A stretch of DNA of 64,000 nucleotides from an uncultured Clostridia bacterium (lineage in GTDB: Bacteria; Bacillota; Clostridia; Christensenellales; CAG-917): assembly GCA_934277615.1 (NCBI GenBank), contig CAKQUV010000007.1:1-64000 (forward strand). Reading direction: 5' to 3'. The stretch's first letter is position 1. Every line of letters starts with the position of its first letter. The translations under genes and the position numbers were made by a program. The notes beneath the pieces were generated by a model. The model searched no databases. It saw only the letters and a list, made by a program, of their open reading frames with translations, and had not been told where the DNA came from. Below, in pieces: positions 44,807 through 53,981 of the stretch.

Positions 44807-45987
44807 TGTTCATCGCCCTCCTTTTGTTGATACAGATAGCAGGACACATAGTGAGTGTCGCTGATTTTGATTTCGGGCGGATATTCGCCTTCGCATGCGC
44901 CGATGCACTTCGAACATCTGTTCTTAAAGTAGCAAGTGTTCGGCAAGTTTATCGGGCTCGGGACTTGTCCCGGAATGGAGTAAAGCGGCTCGTTTGACGG
45001 GGACGTGATGAGCGGTTTGCTCTTTTGAAGTCCTATCGTGTAGGGGTGCTTGGGGTCATGGAAGATTTCGCTTGCCGTGCCTTTTTCAATCACTCTGCCC
45101 GCGTACATAACCACCACTTCGTCCGCCATTTCCGCAATAACGCCGAGGTCGTGCGTGATGAGCATAATGGAGCATCCCTCTTTGCGTTGCAAATCCTTCA
45201 AAAGTTCGAGAATTTGCGCCTGAATGGTAACGTCGAGTGCCGTTGTCGGCTCGTCCGCAATGATAAGTTTGGGATCGCCGACGAGAGCCATTGCGATCAT
45301 AACTCTTTGGCGCATACCGCCCGACAACTCGTGAGGGTATGCGGCATATACTCTTTCAGGCATCGCAATGCCGACTTTTTTGAGCATCTCGATACTCACC
45401 GCTTTTGCGTCTTGTTTGTTTATGGACGGATTGTGCGTGAAGGACACTTCGTCAAGTTGGAATCCGATCGTAAAGACGGGATTGAGCGAGGTCATCGGCT
45501 CTTGGAAAATCATAGTAATGTCTTTTCCGCGCACCTTGTACATCTCTTTGGTCGGCATTTTTGCGATGTCGTAAGCAATCTTTTTGCCCTCTTCGTCATA
45601 GCCGAGCTCGTCGGAGTTGAATCTTATTTGACCGTCCACAACCTGACCTTGCGGCGCTTGCACGAGTTGCATAATCGAGAGCGACGTTACGCTCTTGCCG
45701 CAGCCCGACTCGCCCACGACGCCCACGATTTTATTCTTGGGTATCTCGAAAGATACGCCGTTGACAGACATAACCGTGCCCGTGTCCGTAAAGAAACAAG
45801 TTTTGAGGTTTTCTATTTCGATGAGGTTGTTTTCGTCGCGCATAGTGGCGGTATACTCGCTCTTATCGCGTTTTTTGCGCTTTTGCGCTTCGTAATACCT
45901 CATCTTTTTGATGTTGTATCTGATTATTTTTCTGCTGTCGCGTATTGACAGATAATTTGACGCTTTTTTCTTTCTTTCTATCTTCAT
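44803..45987 (-). CDS. oppD: Oligopeptide ABC transporter ATPase OppD
   Basis: The second ATPase of the peptide importer, 394 residues from the ATG at 45987, which is preceded by AGGTGG. It has Walker A GESGCGKSV (about 90), LSGGMRQRV, Walker B LIIADEPTTALD and THDLGVIAE. The C-terminal Opp domain carries CYFKNRCSKC..C, again a Cys cluster. A basic ~50-residue N-terminal extension (KKASNYLSIRDSRKIIRYNIKK...KRKKRDK) precedes the usual start of the family fold. It overlaps oppF by four bases (ATGA), so the two are translationally coupled. Confidence 0.94.
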   Translation of the reverse strand: MKIERKKKASNYLSIRDSRKIIRYNIKKMRYYEAQKRKKRDKSEYTATMRDENNLIEIENLKTCFFTDTGTVMSVNGVSFEIPKNKIVGVVGESGCGKSVTSLSIMQLVQAPQGQVVDGQIRFNSDELGYDEEGKKIAYDIAKMPTKEMYKVRGKDITMIFQEPMTSLNPVFTIGFQLDEVSFTHNPSINKQDAKAVSIEMLKKVGIAMPERVYAAYPHELSGGMRQRVMIAMALVGDPKLIIADEPTTALDVTIQAQILELLKDLQRKEGCSIMLITHDLGVIAEMADEVVVMYAGRVIEKGTASEIFHDPKHPYTIGLQKSKPLITSPSNEPLYSIPGQVPSPINLPNTCYFKNRCSKCIGACEGEYPPEIKISDTHYVSCYLYQQKEGDEQ

Positions 45988-46002
45988 AAAACCACCTGTC
46001 AA

Positions 46003-47154
46003 TTATTTTTTCGCTTTAGGATCCATCGCGTCGCGCAAACCGTCGCCCACGAAGTTAAAGCCCAACACCGCAATAACGATCATAATACCTGCAGGCAACC
46101 ACATATTCATGTGGTAACTCAACACCTGCGGATCGTTGGACGTTGCAATCATGGTACCCCATGCAGCCTTCGGCAATTGAACGCCGAGCCCCAAGAAGCT
46201 CAACGTCGATTCGTACAAAATTACGCTGCCAAGACCGAGCGTCATGGAAACGATAAGTTGCGGCATGACGTTTGGTATCAAGTGCACGAAAATCTTTCGC
46301 CACGTCGGCAAGCCCATAACTTCCGTCGCAGTGATGTATTCCTGCTCTCTCAAAGACAGAATCTGTCCTCTTACAAGACGTGCGACGCCGCTCCAACTGA
46401 ATATCGTGATGATTGCCATCAACAGATAAATTCTCGTATCCGCGTCCACTTGCCACGAATCGATCATAGCCGAGGCGATAAGCAAAATAGGCAACGTAGG
46501 CACGCACGTGAAAATATCCACTATACGCATAATCAACTGATCCACCCAGCCGCCGAAATAACCTGCCAGACCGCCGAGAATTATACCGATTAAGGTTTCG
46601 AGTATTACGACGATAAAGCCGATTGTCAGCGAGATACGACCGCCGTACATAAGTCTTACAAAGACGTCCATACCCTTGTCGTCCGTGCCGAGAAGGTGAT
46701 CTTTTGACGGATCTGCGTAAGAGTTGATTTCGGATTTGTGTTGCAACACTTCCTTAATCGTGATTGTTTCGCCGTTTTCGTCAACCCAGTTGTATGAGTT
46801 TCTTATGGTGCTGACGACTTCCGTTCTGTCAACCGTTTCTTCGCCCCACTTGTCGTAAATCACCGGACCGAGGAAGGAGAACAGAATAAGGAAAACAATC
46901 ATTACAAGTCCTACAATCGAGAGTTTGGAGCGGAAGAATCTTCTTCCCACCATTCTCAAAGGGCTCATCTCTTTATAGACGTATTCAACCTTATCGTCCT
47001 TGCCGTTTTCTTCTTGCGCCACTTGGTTTTCTATGACGTTTTCCGTCTGTTCGGTCGCATTTTCGACAACTGCGGTTTGCTCGTTTTCAAGAGCGGTTAC
47101 GTCCTGTGCGTCAGAGTCGTCGATGTTTATGTTTTTCAAGTCTTTTTCTTCCAT
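46003..47154 (-). CDS. oppC: Oligopeptide ABC transporter permease OppC, with acidic N-terminal extension
   Basis: The inner-membrane half of the peptide channel, with six helices and the DppC/OppC signature. It begins with about 60 acidic residues (EEKDLKNINIDDSDAQDV...), then RRFFRSKLSIVGLVMIVFLILFSFLGP as the first helix, a periplasmic-type loop with GTDDKGMDVFVRLMYG, and the ATPase-contact EAA loop near ATEVMGLPTWRKIFVHLIPN. The 383 residues exceed the usual ~300 because of the N-terminal tail and a larger outer loop. It follows oppB by 10 bases. Confidence 0.94.
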   Translation of the reverse strand: MEEKDLKNINIDDSDAQDVTALENEQTAVVENATEQTENVIENQVAQEENGKDDKVEYVYKEMSPLRMVGRRFFRSKLSIVGLVMIVFLILFSFLGPVIYDKWGEETVDRTEVVSTIRNSYNWVDENGETITIKEVLQHKSEINSYADPSKDHLLGTDDKGMDVFVRLMYGGRISLTIGFIVVILETLIGIILGGLAGYFGGWVDQLIMRIVDIFTCVPTLPILLIASAMIDSWQVDADTRIYLLMAIITIFSWSGVARLVRGQILSLREQEYITATEVMGLPTWRKIFVHLIPNVMPQLIVSMTLGLGSVILYESTLSFLGLGVQLPKAAWGTMIATSNDPQVLSYHMNMWLPAGIMIVIAVLGFNFVGDGLRDAMDPKAKK

Positions 47155-47164
47155 AATTCACCTA

Positions 47165-48172
47165 CTATTTGCTGAGTTTGACGCGCGGGTCAACGATTGA
47201 GTACATGATATCGGACAACAGTGTGCCGATAACCGTCAAAACCGCAAGGAACATGTTGTATCCCATAACGAACGGGATATCGCCTTCCTTCAAAGCCTGA
47301 TATGCAAGACGTCCGATACCGTCGATGCCGAACACTTGCTCTGTGATCATCATACCGCCGAACAAAGACGGCAAAATTCCCGCAAGCAAAGTTGCGAGCG
47401 GAATGAGCGTATTTCTGAAAGCGTGCTTGTAGATTACCGTTTTTTCGGACAAACCCTTGGCTCTTGCCGTTCTTATGTAGTCGGCGTTGAGCACTTCCAA
47501 AGTGTTTGTTCTGGTATATCTCATAAGACCGCCGATAGACAGGAAAACGCTGACGAAAATGGGCAATACCATATGTTGCAGCATGTCGCCGAATTTTGCC
47601 ATTTGACCTGCAAAATCGTTTGCGTAGTCCATGCTTGCGTTGATAAGTCCGTTCGGAGGCAAAATTCCGAGGTCGACGGAGAAAATCTTGATTGCGATTG
47701 CCGCAAAGAAGTATGTCGGCAAGGAAATACCTACCATAGTAAGCACCGTGGTTATGTAGTCGCGAGCGGAATATTGATGCGTTGCGCTTGTGATACCAAG
47801 CGGAATTGCAATCAAAAACTGCAAAATCGTCGCTATAAACGCAATCGCAAACGAAATCCACATATTCTCGCTTATGACTTGCCCCACAGGCTTTTCGTAC
47901 TTAAACGATACGCCCAGGTCGCCCCTGCACATATTGCCGAGCCACTTGAAATATCCGCCCATTATACCCTCGAAAGACGAGTCGCCTATTCCGTACAATT
48001 CCTTGAATCTGGCGATGTCCTCCTGAGTAATCGTTCCGGCTTGAAGTTGTTGAGAATACTTCAAATCCACATAATCGTTAGGCATCAATCTGACCATAGT
48101 GTAGATGATAATAGACACGCCTATCAGGATTATTATGGAAATGAGTATTCTTTTGACGATATATTTAAACAT
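47165..48172 (-). CDS. oppB: Oligopeptide ABC transporter permease OppB
   Basis: The partner channel subunit of 335 residues, typical length. It starts MFKYIVKRILISI, the usual beginning for DppB/OppB, which supports the ATG at 48172 over one 18 bases upstream that lies in a hairpin. It has six helices and the EAA-type loop TARAKGLSEKTVIYKHAFRN, which docks on OppD/F. The ribosome site is weak. A hairpin without T run (48185-48216) between oppA and oppB may lower downstream expression relative to the binding protein. Confidence 0.93.
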   Translation of the reverse strand: MFKYIVKRILISIIILIGVSIIIYTMVRLMPNDYVDLKYSQQLQAGTITQEDIARFKELYGIGDSSFEGIMGGYFKWLGNMCRGDLGVSFKYEKPVGQVISENMWISFAIAFIATILQFLIAIPLGITSATHQYSARDYITTVLTMVGISLPTYFFAAIAIKIFSVDLGILPPNGLINASMDYANDFAGQMAKFGDMLQHMVLPIFVSVFLSIGGLMRYTRTNTLEVLNADYIRTARAKGLSEKTVIYKHAFRNTLIPLATLLAGILPSLFGGMMITEQVFGIDGIGRLAYQALKEGDIPFVMGYNMFLAVLTVIGTLLSDIMYSIVDPRVKLSK

Positions 48173-48184
48173 CTTTATACACGC

Positions 48185-48216
48185 GCGCATTTGAGGCGAG
48201 TTGCCTCAAATCGCGC
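48185..48216 (-). other. Hairpin between oppA and oppB
   Basis: ATTTGAGGC (48189-48197) / GCCTCAAAT (48203-48211) with flanking GCGC/GCGC, loop of five. There is no T tract on the minus strand. Such hairpins after a binding-protein gene are known to stabilise its mRNA and reduce readthrough to the permease genes. Confidence 0.6.
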
Positions 48217-48259
48217 TTTTCCTCATAGTATTTTCGCGCCGTAGCGCATTGCTTTATTG

Positions 48260-50944
48260 TTATTTTTCAGTAACGAGCGACACGTTCCAAATCTCGCTTG
48301 TCAATCCCTTGAAGGGTGAAAGCTCTTTTACCGGAGTAAACGTGCTTGCGTCAATCTTCTTGGTGTTGTACGCAAACAAGTCTTTTCTTTGGTAAGTCGG
48401 AAGCTCGATTGCAAGCCGCATTACGATATCGAGTGCGTCGCTGTAATCTTGTGCTCTCGACTCTTTGTCCTCGGTCTTACGAGCGCTTTCGATAAGCGCC
48501 GACAATTGATCGATAAGATCGCGCTCGGTTTCATACTTATTCGTCGTATCGTTGAGTATTTGTTTATAACCCCAGTTGAGTACGGAAGTTGCGGTAGATT
48601 CCTTGTGATAGACCTGATACATATCGGGGTCGATCGTGGAGCCCCATGCGGCAGCCCATACCGTGAGGTCGCCCGTGGACAACTTCTTGAGTGCGTTGGA
48701 GTCCGTTGTTACAGTGATTTGGAATCCGCACTCGTTGAGCACTTCTCTTGCGTGCAACATTGCGTTGAATGCCGGGTGGTCGGTCTCTTCGCCTGCGATA
48801 GTAAACGTGTATTTGAGCGTATCGCTGCCCTTGTAGTAGATACCTTCGCCGTTGAGGTTGTAGCCTGCGCTTCCAACCAACGAAGTGATAAATCTCCTTT
48901 GTTGTTCTTCGTTCATCTTTTGTCCGGAAACAAGTCCTTCGTTTCGGACAAAATCTCTGTAATAGGGATTGACTACGGTCAAGTCTTCGGGCACTGCGCT
49001 GCCGATGTACGGATAGTACGGAGTCGGATCTTCCGTGCCATATTCGCCGTTGTTGTATCCGGGATACGCCCAGCTCGAACGTGACATAGAACGGTAAATC
49101 GGGCTTGCGGTCGTCTTGTAGTAATCAACTGTTTCTTGCGTGTTGATTGCGTGCATGATCGCTTGTCTTACCTCGATTGAGGGAACTTTACCTGCGTTGA
49201 TACCGATATAACCGTAACCGAGAGTGGAAACGGATTGGCTTGCATAACCTTCGTGGCTGTTGATTTCTTCAATCGTTTCGGGTTTTGCGTTGGGCTCAGC
49301 AAAGTCAACCGCGCCCGTATAAAGCGTCGTCGTGATGTTGTTGGAGCCTACGACTTGATAACGCACTTTCTTAATCTTTGAGGGCCCCATGCAGAAGTAC
49401 GGGTTTCTCTCAAAGTAGATAACGCCTTTGTCGTAGAATTCGCCGCTCGAAATGCCGTCTATGCCGCCGCTGGATTTGCTCGCCGCATATGCGCCTGCGC
49501 CGACGGGAACACCGACCTTGTTCGGATCTTTGACAACTTCGTTCATAAACGATTGCGACATAAATTCAACGCCAAATTCGTTTTCGTAGTTGAACGCATT
49601 GATATAGTTTTTGCCGTGCCAATTGGTCGAGGAATAGTAGTACATCGGAGCAATGCCGATTGCAAAGTTCCAAATTGCTTTGGGGTCAACGCCGTTGATG
49701 GCGATGGAAAGCACTTCGTTGAAACCTTCTTTCACGTTGCCGTTTGCGTCGTATTCGACGGGCCTGTATTCAACGCCTTTGACAACAACGCTTTCCGTGC
49801 GGTTTGCAAACTTGATACCGGAGATGTTTTCAACCTTCTTGGTGTGAGATTTTGCAAACTCTTCCATCGCTTGTTTTTCAAGGAACTCTCTAAGGGTTAC
49901 GGAAGTGTTCCAATAAGACACGATTTCAACGATGTCTTTGGGCATTTTCTCTGTAAACACGATATTGATTGCTTGTTGTTTTGCTCTCTCTTTTGCTTGT
50001 TCTTCGTTCTCGCCTTCTCTGGGAACAGACCAGGATTTGATGCCTTCTTGGTCGTCGTTGAACACTTCCAATTTAGCCTCTTTCTTATTCCAAGTGATCA
50101 TGCCCTCGCTGTAGAAGAATGCTTCTTGGTCAGTGGTGAGCAAGTTTTTGTAAAGAGTGCCGTCCTCAGACTTGAAGGAAATATCCTTGTAAGAGTCAAC
50201 GTTGTTCGAGTAGTCGGTTGCAAGCTCTTCTTTAAACAATTCCGTTGCCTTTTGGAAGTCTACGACGACGTTATCGTTACCCGAGTTTGCGGCAGCGTAC
50301 TCTGTAAGATATTGAGTCATCGCCTCAACGCTGTCGGCTGCGTCGTCGTGATCTTTGAGCACTGCCTTGCAAGCGTTGACAAGTTTGCTTATTCTGCCTT
50401 TCGCGGCAACGCTGAATTGCTCGTTAAATTTCTGTTGCTCGTCCGGATCTTGGCTTTGAGTGCGGTACGCTTTCAAACCTACGATATCCGTTGAATAAAT
50501 GGTGCTCGAACCGGTATATGCAGGATCGAGGAACACGTAATAGTTGAAGAGCACGTCCTTGATCGTGAGATAAGAGCCGTTGGAGAAACGGATGTTGTTT
50601 TTGAGCACGAAGTAATACGTCGTGATATCTTCGCCGTCTGCGTATTTGGAGTCATAATCCTTTGCAACGACAGCCTCGTTGTCGCCGTAAGCAACGTTTC
50701 CGTCCTTATCGTTGGAAAGCATTGAGATTTGCGTCATACCCACAACGCTGTTGTCGGGACCCGTCGATGCAAAGAACGGGTTGAAAACTTTGTCAACCGC
50801 CTGCGTCGAGAAGACCAACGGGTCGTTTTCGTTGTCGTAAGCCGTTTGCTTTTTGTTGCAAGCCGCAAGCGCAATCATACTGGAAAGCGCCGTTACGACA
50901 ATCAACACAAGGCTTACGATTGTTTTGACTTTTTTAGAATTCAT
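48260..50944 (-). CDS. oppA: Oligopeptide-binding lipoprotein OppA (oversized)
   Basis: The substrate-binding protein of the peptide importer, a lipoprotein with signal peptide ending ALAAC (C29). The ATG at 50944 is chosen for AAGGAG at good spacing. The 894 residues are well above the usual 540-600. The extra length is mainly a charged insertion of about 250 residues in the first half (roughly 180-430), after the conserved FRLKDNIRFSNGSYLT-like region. The second half has the family's YFERNPYF, QAIMHAINTQE and DMYQVYHKEST-like segments. It is the second gene of the operon, 37 bases after another lipoprotein gene. Long or unusual peptides are a plausible ligand. Confidence 0.9.
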   Translation of the reverse strand: MNSKKVKTIVSLVLIVVTALSSMIALAACNKKQTAYDNENDPLVFSTQAVDKVFNPFFASTGPDNSVVGMTQISMLSNDKDGNVAYGDNEAVVAKDYDSKYADGEDITTYYFVLKNNIRFSNGSYLTIKDVLFNYYVFLDPAYTGSSTIYSTDIVGLKAYRTQSQDPDEQQKFNEQFSVAAKGRISKLVNACKAVLKDHDDAADSVEAMTQYLTEYAAANSGNDNVVVDFQKATELFKEELATDYSNNVDSYKDISFKSEDGTLYKNLLTTDQEAFFYSEGMITWNKKEAKLEVFNDDQEGIKSWSVPREGENEEQAKERAKQQAINIVFTEKMPKDIVEIVSYWNTSVTLREFLEKQAMEEFAKSHTKKVENISGIKFANRTESVVVKGVEYRPVEYDANGNVKEGFNEVLSIAINGVDPKAIWNFAIGIAPMYYYSSTNWHGKNYINAFNYENEFGVEFMSQSFMNEVVKDPNKVGVPVGAGAYAASKSSGGIDGISSGEFYDKGVIYFERNPYFCMGPSKIKKVRYQVVGSNNITTTLYTGAVDFAEPNAKPETIEEINSHEGYASQSVSTLGYGYIGINAGKVPSIEVRQAIMHAINTQETVDYYKTTASPIYRSMSRSSWAYPGYNNGEYGTEDPTPYYPYIGSAVPEDLTVVNPYYRDFVRNEGLVSGQKMNEEQQRRFITSLVGSAGYNLNGEGIYYKGSDTLKYTFTIAGEETDHPAFNAMLHAREVLNECGFQITVTTDSNALKKLSTGDLTVWAAAWGSTIDPDMYQVYHKESTATSVLNWGYKQILNDTTNKYETERDLIDQLSALIESARKTEDKESRAQDYSDALDIVMRLAIELPTYQRKDLFAYNTKKIDASTFTPVKELSPFKGLTSEIWNVSLVTEK

Positions 50945-50981
50945 TTTTATCTCCTTCAATTCTTTTCGAATTTGTTTTTTA

Positions 50982-52145
50982 CTATTTTGTTTCTTTTATC
51001 GTCGGTTTGAAGCCTTCGAAGTTCGACGCTTCATCCTTTTGTCTGTAACCTTCTTTTGAAAGCTCGAATACCGTATTCTCGCCTATCGGCAAGCTGACGA
51101 TTTCATAAGTCAAATCAAAAGTTACGTCTTTCACCGTCGCTCCCGTCGCTTTCATGCAAAGCGGTGCGACGTACACGTATTGCGCCTTGCTGAATTCGCC
51201 TTCGATGACAAGTTGCACGTCCTTGAAGTTTACGTTTTGCACGGTCGAATTTACAAGTTCTCTGAACAAACACACGTAAACCGCGTTTTGGGTGTCGTTG
51301 TCGTCGTCGAAGTTCTTTTCGAGTTCGCTAAGGTTGTATGCAAGTTTGAAATTGGAAATCGTGTGTCCGTTTCCTTCAAACGTTTTCTTGTTATACACGC
51401 CAAATGACAACGTTTGACCGTTCAAATCGATATCCGCATCGAGATAGATGCTGCTCGATTTTGCAAGCATAAGGTCTTTTGCGCTGCGCACTATGGTATA
51501 CTCGCCCTTGATGTATTTTGCAAACACGTCTATAGCGCGACTTTCGCTTCCGCCCGGGTGCTTGTATCCTTCCACCGATTCCGTCAACTCTTTGTCGAGA
51601 TAATATCCGCCGTTGAGCAACTTGCCGTTTTGATACACGTATGCGGTGTAGCCGCTGCGCTTGTCGGCAAATTTCTTTCTGTCGTTAAACTCCTCGCCGG
51701 CCTTGACCGAGTAGGTGCCGAGCACCACTTTGTTGCCGTTGTCGTCGATGTAGCAGACGTTGTAGCTGTATTTCACTTTGAGTTCCCAACCTGCATAAAG
51801 AGTAACGCCTTCCGTTCCGACCTTGTCCGATTCGAAATCCCATTTGTTCGAATAAGTTACGTCGTTGCCGTTGACGGTCTTGGTCTTGAACCAGCCCAAA
51901 AATTTGTAGCCCTCTCTTTGCACGGTCTCTTGCGAAAGCACGGTCGGATCGTAAATAAGGTTGCTCGAGCCCGCCTTGAAGTCGTAATATTGCAACACGG
52001 GCAAGTCGCAGTTCATATATGAGCCGCCTTCCAATTCGTAAACAATTTTCGTCATACCGTCATAGTTTGTGGAGGAGTTGCACGCCACAAGCAAACTTGC
52101 CAGTGCAACCATTATCAACGCTATGACCAATACCTTTCGTTTCAT
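50982..52145 (-). CDS. Lipoprotein with InlB-type repeat, first gene of the opp operon
   Basis: A 387-residue lipoprotein; signal peptide ends LLVAC (C22). Residues about 30-125 form an InlB B-repeat/Flg_new domain (YELEGGSYMN... FLGWFKTK ... TLYAGW). A second beta-rich segment follows, then a right-handed-helix-like region (IYLDADIDLNGQTLSFG...FEGNGHTISNF). The DxDLNG and FxGNGHTI words are typical of surface beta-solenoids such as the GLUG type. It has a good promoter and precedes oppA by 37 bases, so it is probably cotranscribed with the transporter. Confidence 0.85.
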   Translation of the reverse strand: MKRKVLVIALIMVALASLLVACNSSTNYDGMTKIVYELEGGSYMNCDLPVLQYYDFKAGSSNLIYDPTVLSQETVQREGYKFLGWFKTKTVNGNDVTYSNKWDFESDKVGTEGVTLYAGWELKVKYSYNVCYIDDNGNKVVLGTYSVKAGEEFNDRKKFADKRSGYTAYVYQNGKLLNGGYYLDKELTESVEGYKHPGGSESRAIDVFAKYIKGEYTIVRSAKDLMLAKSSSIYLDADIDLNGQTLSFGVYNKKTFEGNGHTISNFKLAYNLSELEKNFDDDNDTQNAVYVCLFRELVNSTVQNVNFKDVQLVIEGEFSKAQYVYVAPLCMKATGATVKDVTFDLTYEIVSLPIGENTVFELSKEGYRQKDEASNFEGFKPTIKETK

Positions 52146-52227
52146 ATTTCCTCTTGCATACGTTTTGTATAAATTTCATTCACATATACACGCACTTACG
52201 CACGCGCATATTTTTTGATACTAAATT

Positions 52228-52256
52228 ATCTTACTACTCCCGTCTATAAGTGTCAA
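52228..52256 (-). promoter_or_regulatory. Promoter of the lipoprotein-opp-protease operon
   Basis: On the minus strand: TTGACA (52251-52256), 17-base spacer, TAAGAT (52228-52233), about 80 bases ahead of the first start codon. No strong terminator is seen between here and 25358, so one long operon is possible. Confidence 0.65.
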
Positions 52257-52690
52257 ACACAATTTTTACAAAATTCGATTTTTATTTACAAACTTGTATT
52301 TTTATGCATAAATTATAATTTTTGCATACGGTTGCATACGCAATCAAACCGCCTTTTTCACCACGACAATCTTACCCTCCAACGGCTCTGCGGCGCTACC
52401 TTTCGGACATCTTTCACCATTGCGAAATATAGCGGATTTTGTCGAAAAAGCACGTTTTTGTTTCAGAATCGCACAATAAAATGCTTGTTTTTGCAGAACT
52501 TAATACATTCGCCATACTCAAACGTTGTCATCTGTCGACTTGTTTTTGCACAAATCGGCCGTGCTTCTTTAAATGTTTTTCGACGCGTTCCGCCCATAAT
52601 TTTTATACATTTTTATTTTAATGTACATTAAAGAAATTTTAATAAAAGCGGACACTTTTCGTATTTTACGTGGCAAAATTCAATCGCCAT
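52257..52690. other. AT-rich non-coding region
   Basis: No credible gene, RNA or repeat was found. An open frame on plus (52215-52631) has no ribosome site, starts within the promoter region of the other strand and encodes a cysteine/histidine-rich sequence with no family resemblance, so it is not called. Confidence 0.4.
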
Positions 52691-52693
52691 TAC

Positions 52694-52725
52694 AAAAAGC
52701 GGCGGCGCACCACGTGCGCCGTCGC
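52694..52725 (-). terminator. Strong intrinsic terminator of the SDR-EFR1-two-component operon
   Basis: Twelve-base GC-rich stem, arms 52699-52710 and 52714-52725 with a three-base loop and one G-U pair, followed on the minus strand by TTTTT. It lies about 120 bases past the histidine kinase stop. Confidence 0.88.
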
Positions 52726-52842
52726 CCATATTTTTACATCGATAGTCAATTGATTCCTTTTTATTTTTTCTCCGTTCACCGCGCCTCGACGGGCATAACT
52801 ATCCAAAATATCGTGCCGTAAACGAACCGCCTTTTCGTTTTA

Positions 52843-53922
52843 TCAATCCGCCAAAAACGTCGGTTTCCCATAGACTAATATGCTTATATAATCTATCGGC
52901 CACATGAAAACAAACAGCGGAACAGTCAGTATTGCCGCCACAAGCGTTGTGGTATATCTTGTTTCGCCATACTTTGCAAAGCGGTAAATCCAGCACCAAA
53001 AAATGCCGAAAAGCAACATAAGAATGCTTTTTGCAATTAGCGGCAAATCGTCGAATTTTGCCGTGAACGACTTGCGCTCTTCCACACTTTGTTCTATGGG
53101 GAGTTTGACAAAGAATTTGCTTCCTTTGCCCTTCTTGCTCTTGACTGATATGCTTCCGCCATAGTCGTCAACAACGCATTTTGTTACGTATAGACCTACG
53201 CCTTGACTTGCGCCGCTCGGACGAGAGATATCCTCCTTAAAGTATTGGTCGAACACGAGCGGGATATTTTCTTTGGCAATGCCTATACCCTCGTCTTTCA
53301 CGCAAAAGCACAAAAATCCGCCGTTGCGCTTAAAGGTCACTTTAATAGTCGTATTCTCGTTTGAATATTTGACGGCGTTGGAAATAAGGTTTTGCACCAC
53401 GCTTTCTATTTTTGTTTTATCCGCGCGGATATTGACGCGGGGAATTTTGCCCGCTTTGAGTTTTATATTCTTCGTGGCAGCAAGTGCTTGTTGCTTGTCG
53501 AGGATATTGCCGAACAGCACCCTTGCGTCGTAAAGCACTCTATGCTCTTCACCGTCGCTTTTTGCGTTTCTCGCAGCTTCCACCATACCAACGACCATCT
53601 CGTTCATTTGCTCTGCTTTTTGAGCAATCAACGCGGGATAGTCTTTGTCGTCGAGTCCGTCCGACAAGCACTCGGCGTATCCCGAGATTATCGCAAGAGG
53701 AGTCTTCATATCGTGTGCGACGGAGGATATGGACACGCTCGTTCTCTTCTCTGTTTGTGCTTGCTCGTCCTTGATTTTGAGCATAGAAAGTCGCAGTGTT
53801 TCCAGTCTCACCGCAATTGCGTGATACTCACCCACACCGCTCGTATCTACGCGCGTATACAAGTCTCCGTCTTGAAAACGCGCAAGCGTTCTTTCTATTT
53901 TTATGATTTCACTTCTTTTCAT
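52843..53922 (-). CDS. Sensor histidine kinase with C-terminal membrane segments
   Basis: A 359-residue two-component kinase. It has H70 in SVAHDMKTPLAI (HisKA), N182 in the N box NLISNAVKYS, DEGIGIA (G1), FDQYFKED (F box) and GVGLYVTK (G2), so it should be catalytically complete. Unlike classical kinases it has no N-terminal membrane or sensor domain; the N-terminal ~50 residues look like a coiled coil or HAMP-like linker. Instead two hydrophobic helices lie at the C-terminus (about 295-315 and 325-350), after the ATPase domain. The gene follows its cognate OmpR-type regulator by 59 bases. The signal is unknown. Confidence 0.92.
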   Translation of the reverse strand: MKRSEIIKIERTLARFQDGDLYTRVDTSGVGEYHAIAVRLETLRLSMLKIKDEQAQTEKRTSVSISSVAHDMKTPLAIISGYAECLSDGLDDKDYPALIAQKAEQMNEMVVGMVEAARNAKSDGEEHRVLYDARVLFGNILDKQQALAATKNIKLKAGKIPRVNIRADKTKIESVVQNLISNAVKYSNENTTIKVTFKRNGGFLCFCVKDEGIGIAKENIPLVFDQYFKEDISRPSGASQGVGLYVTKCVVDDYGGSISVKSKKGKGSKFFVKLPIEQSVEERKSFTAKFDDLPLIAKSILMLLFGIFWCWIYRFAKYGETRYTTTLVAAILTVPLFVFMWPIDYISILVYGKPTFLAD

Positions 53923-53981
53923 AACTCAAAGTTTATCTATCGATTTTGCGCACGTAAAAGCTTATTTTTGCAATTTTTTCT

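Noticed and set aside
52215..52631. 138-codon open frame on plus between the two operons
   Set aside because: It overlaps the opposing promoter, has no ribosome site and its product looks random.
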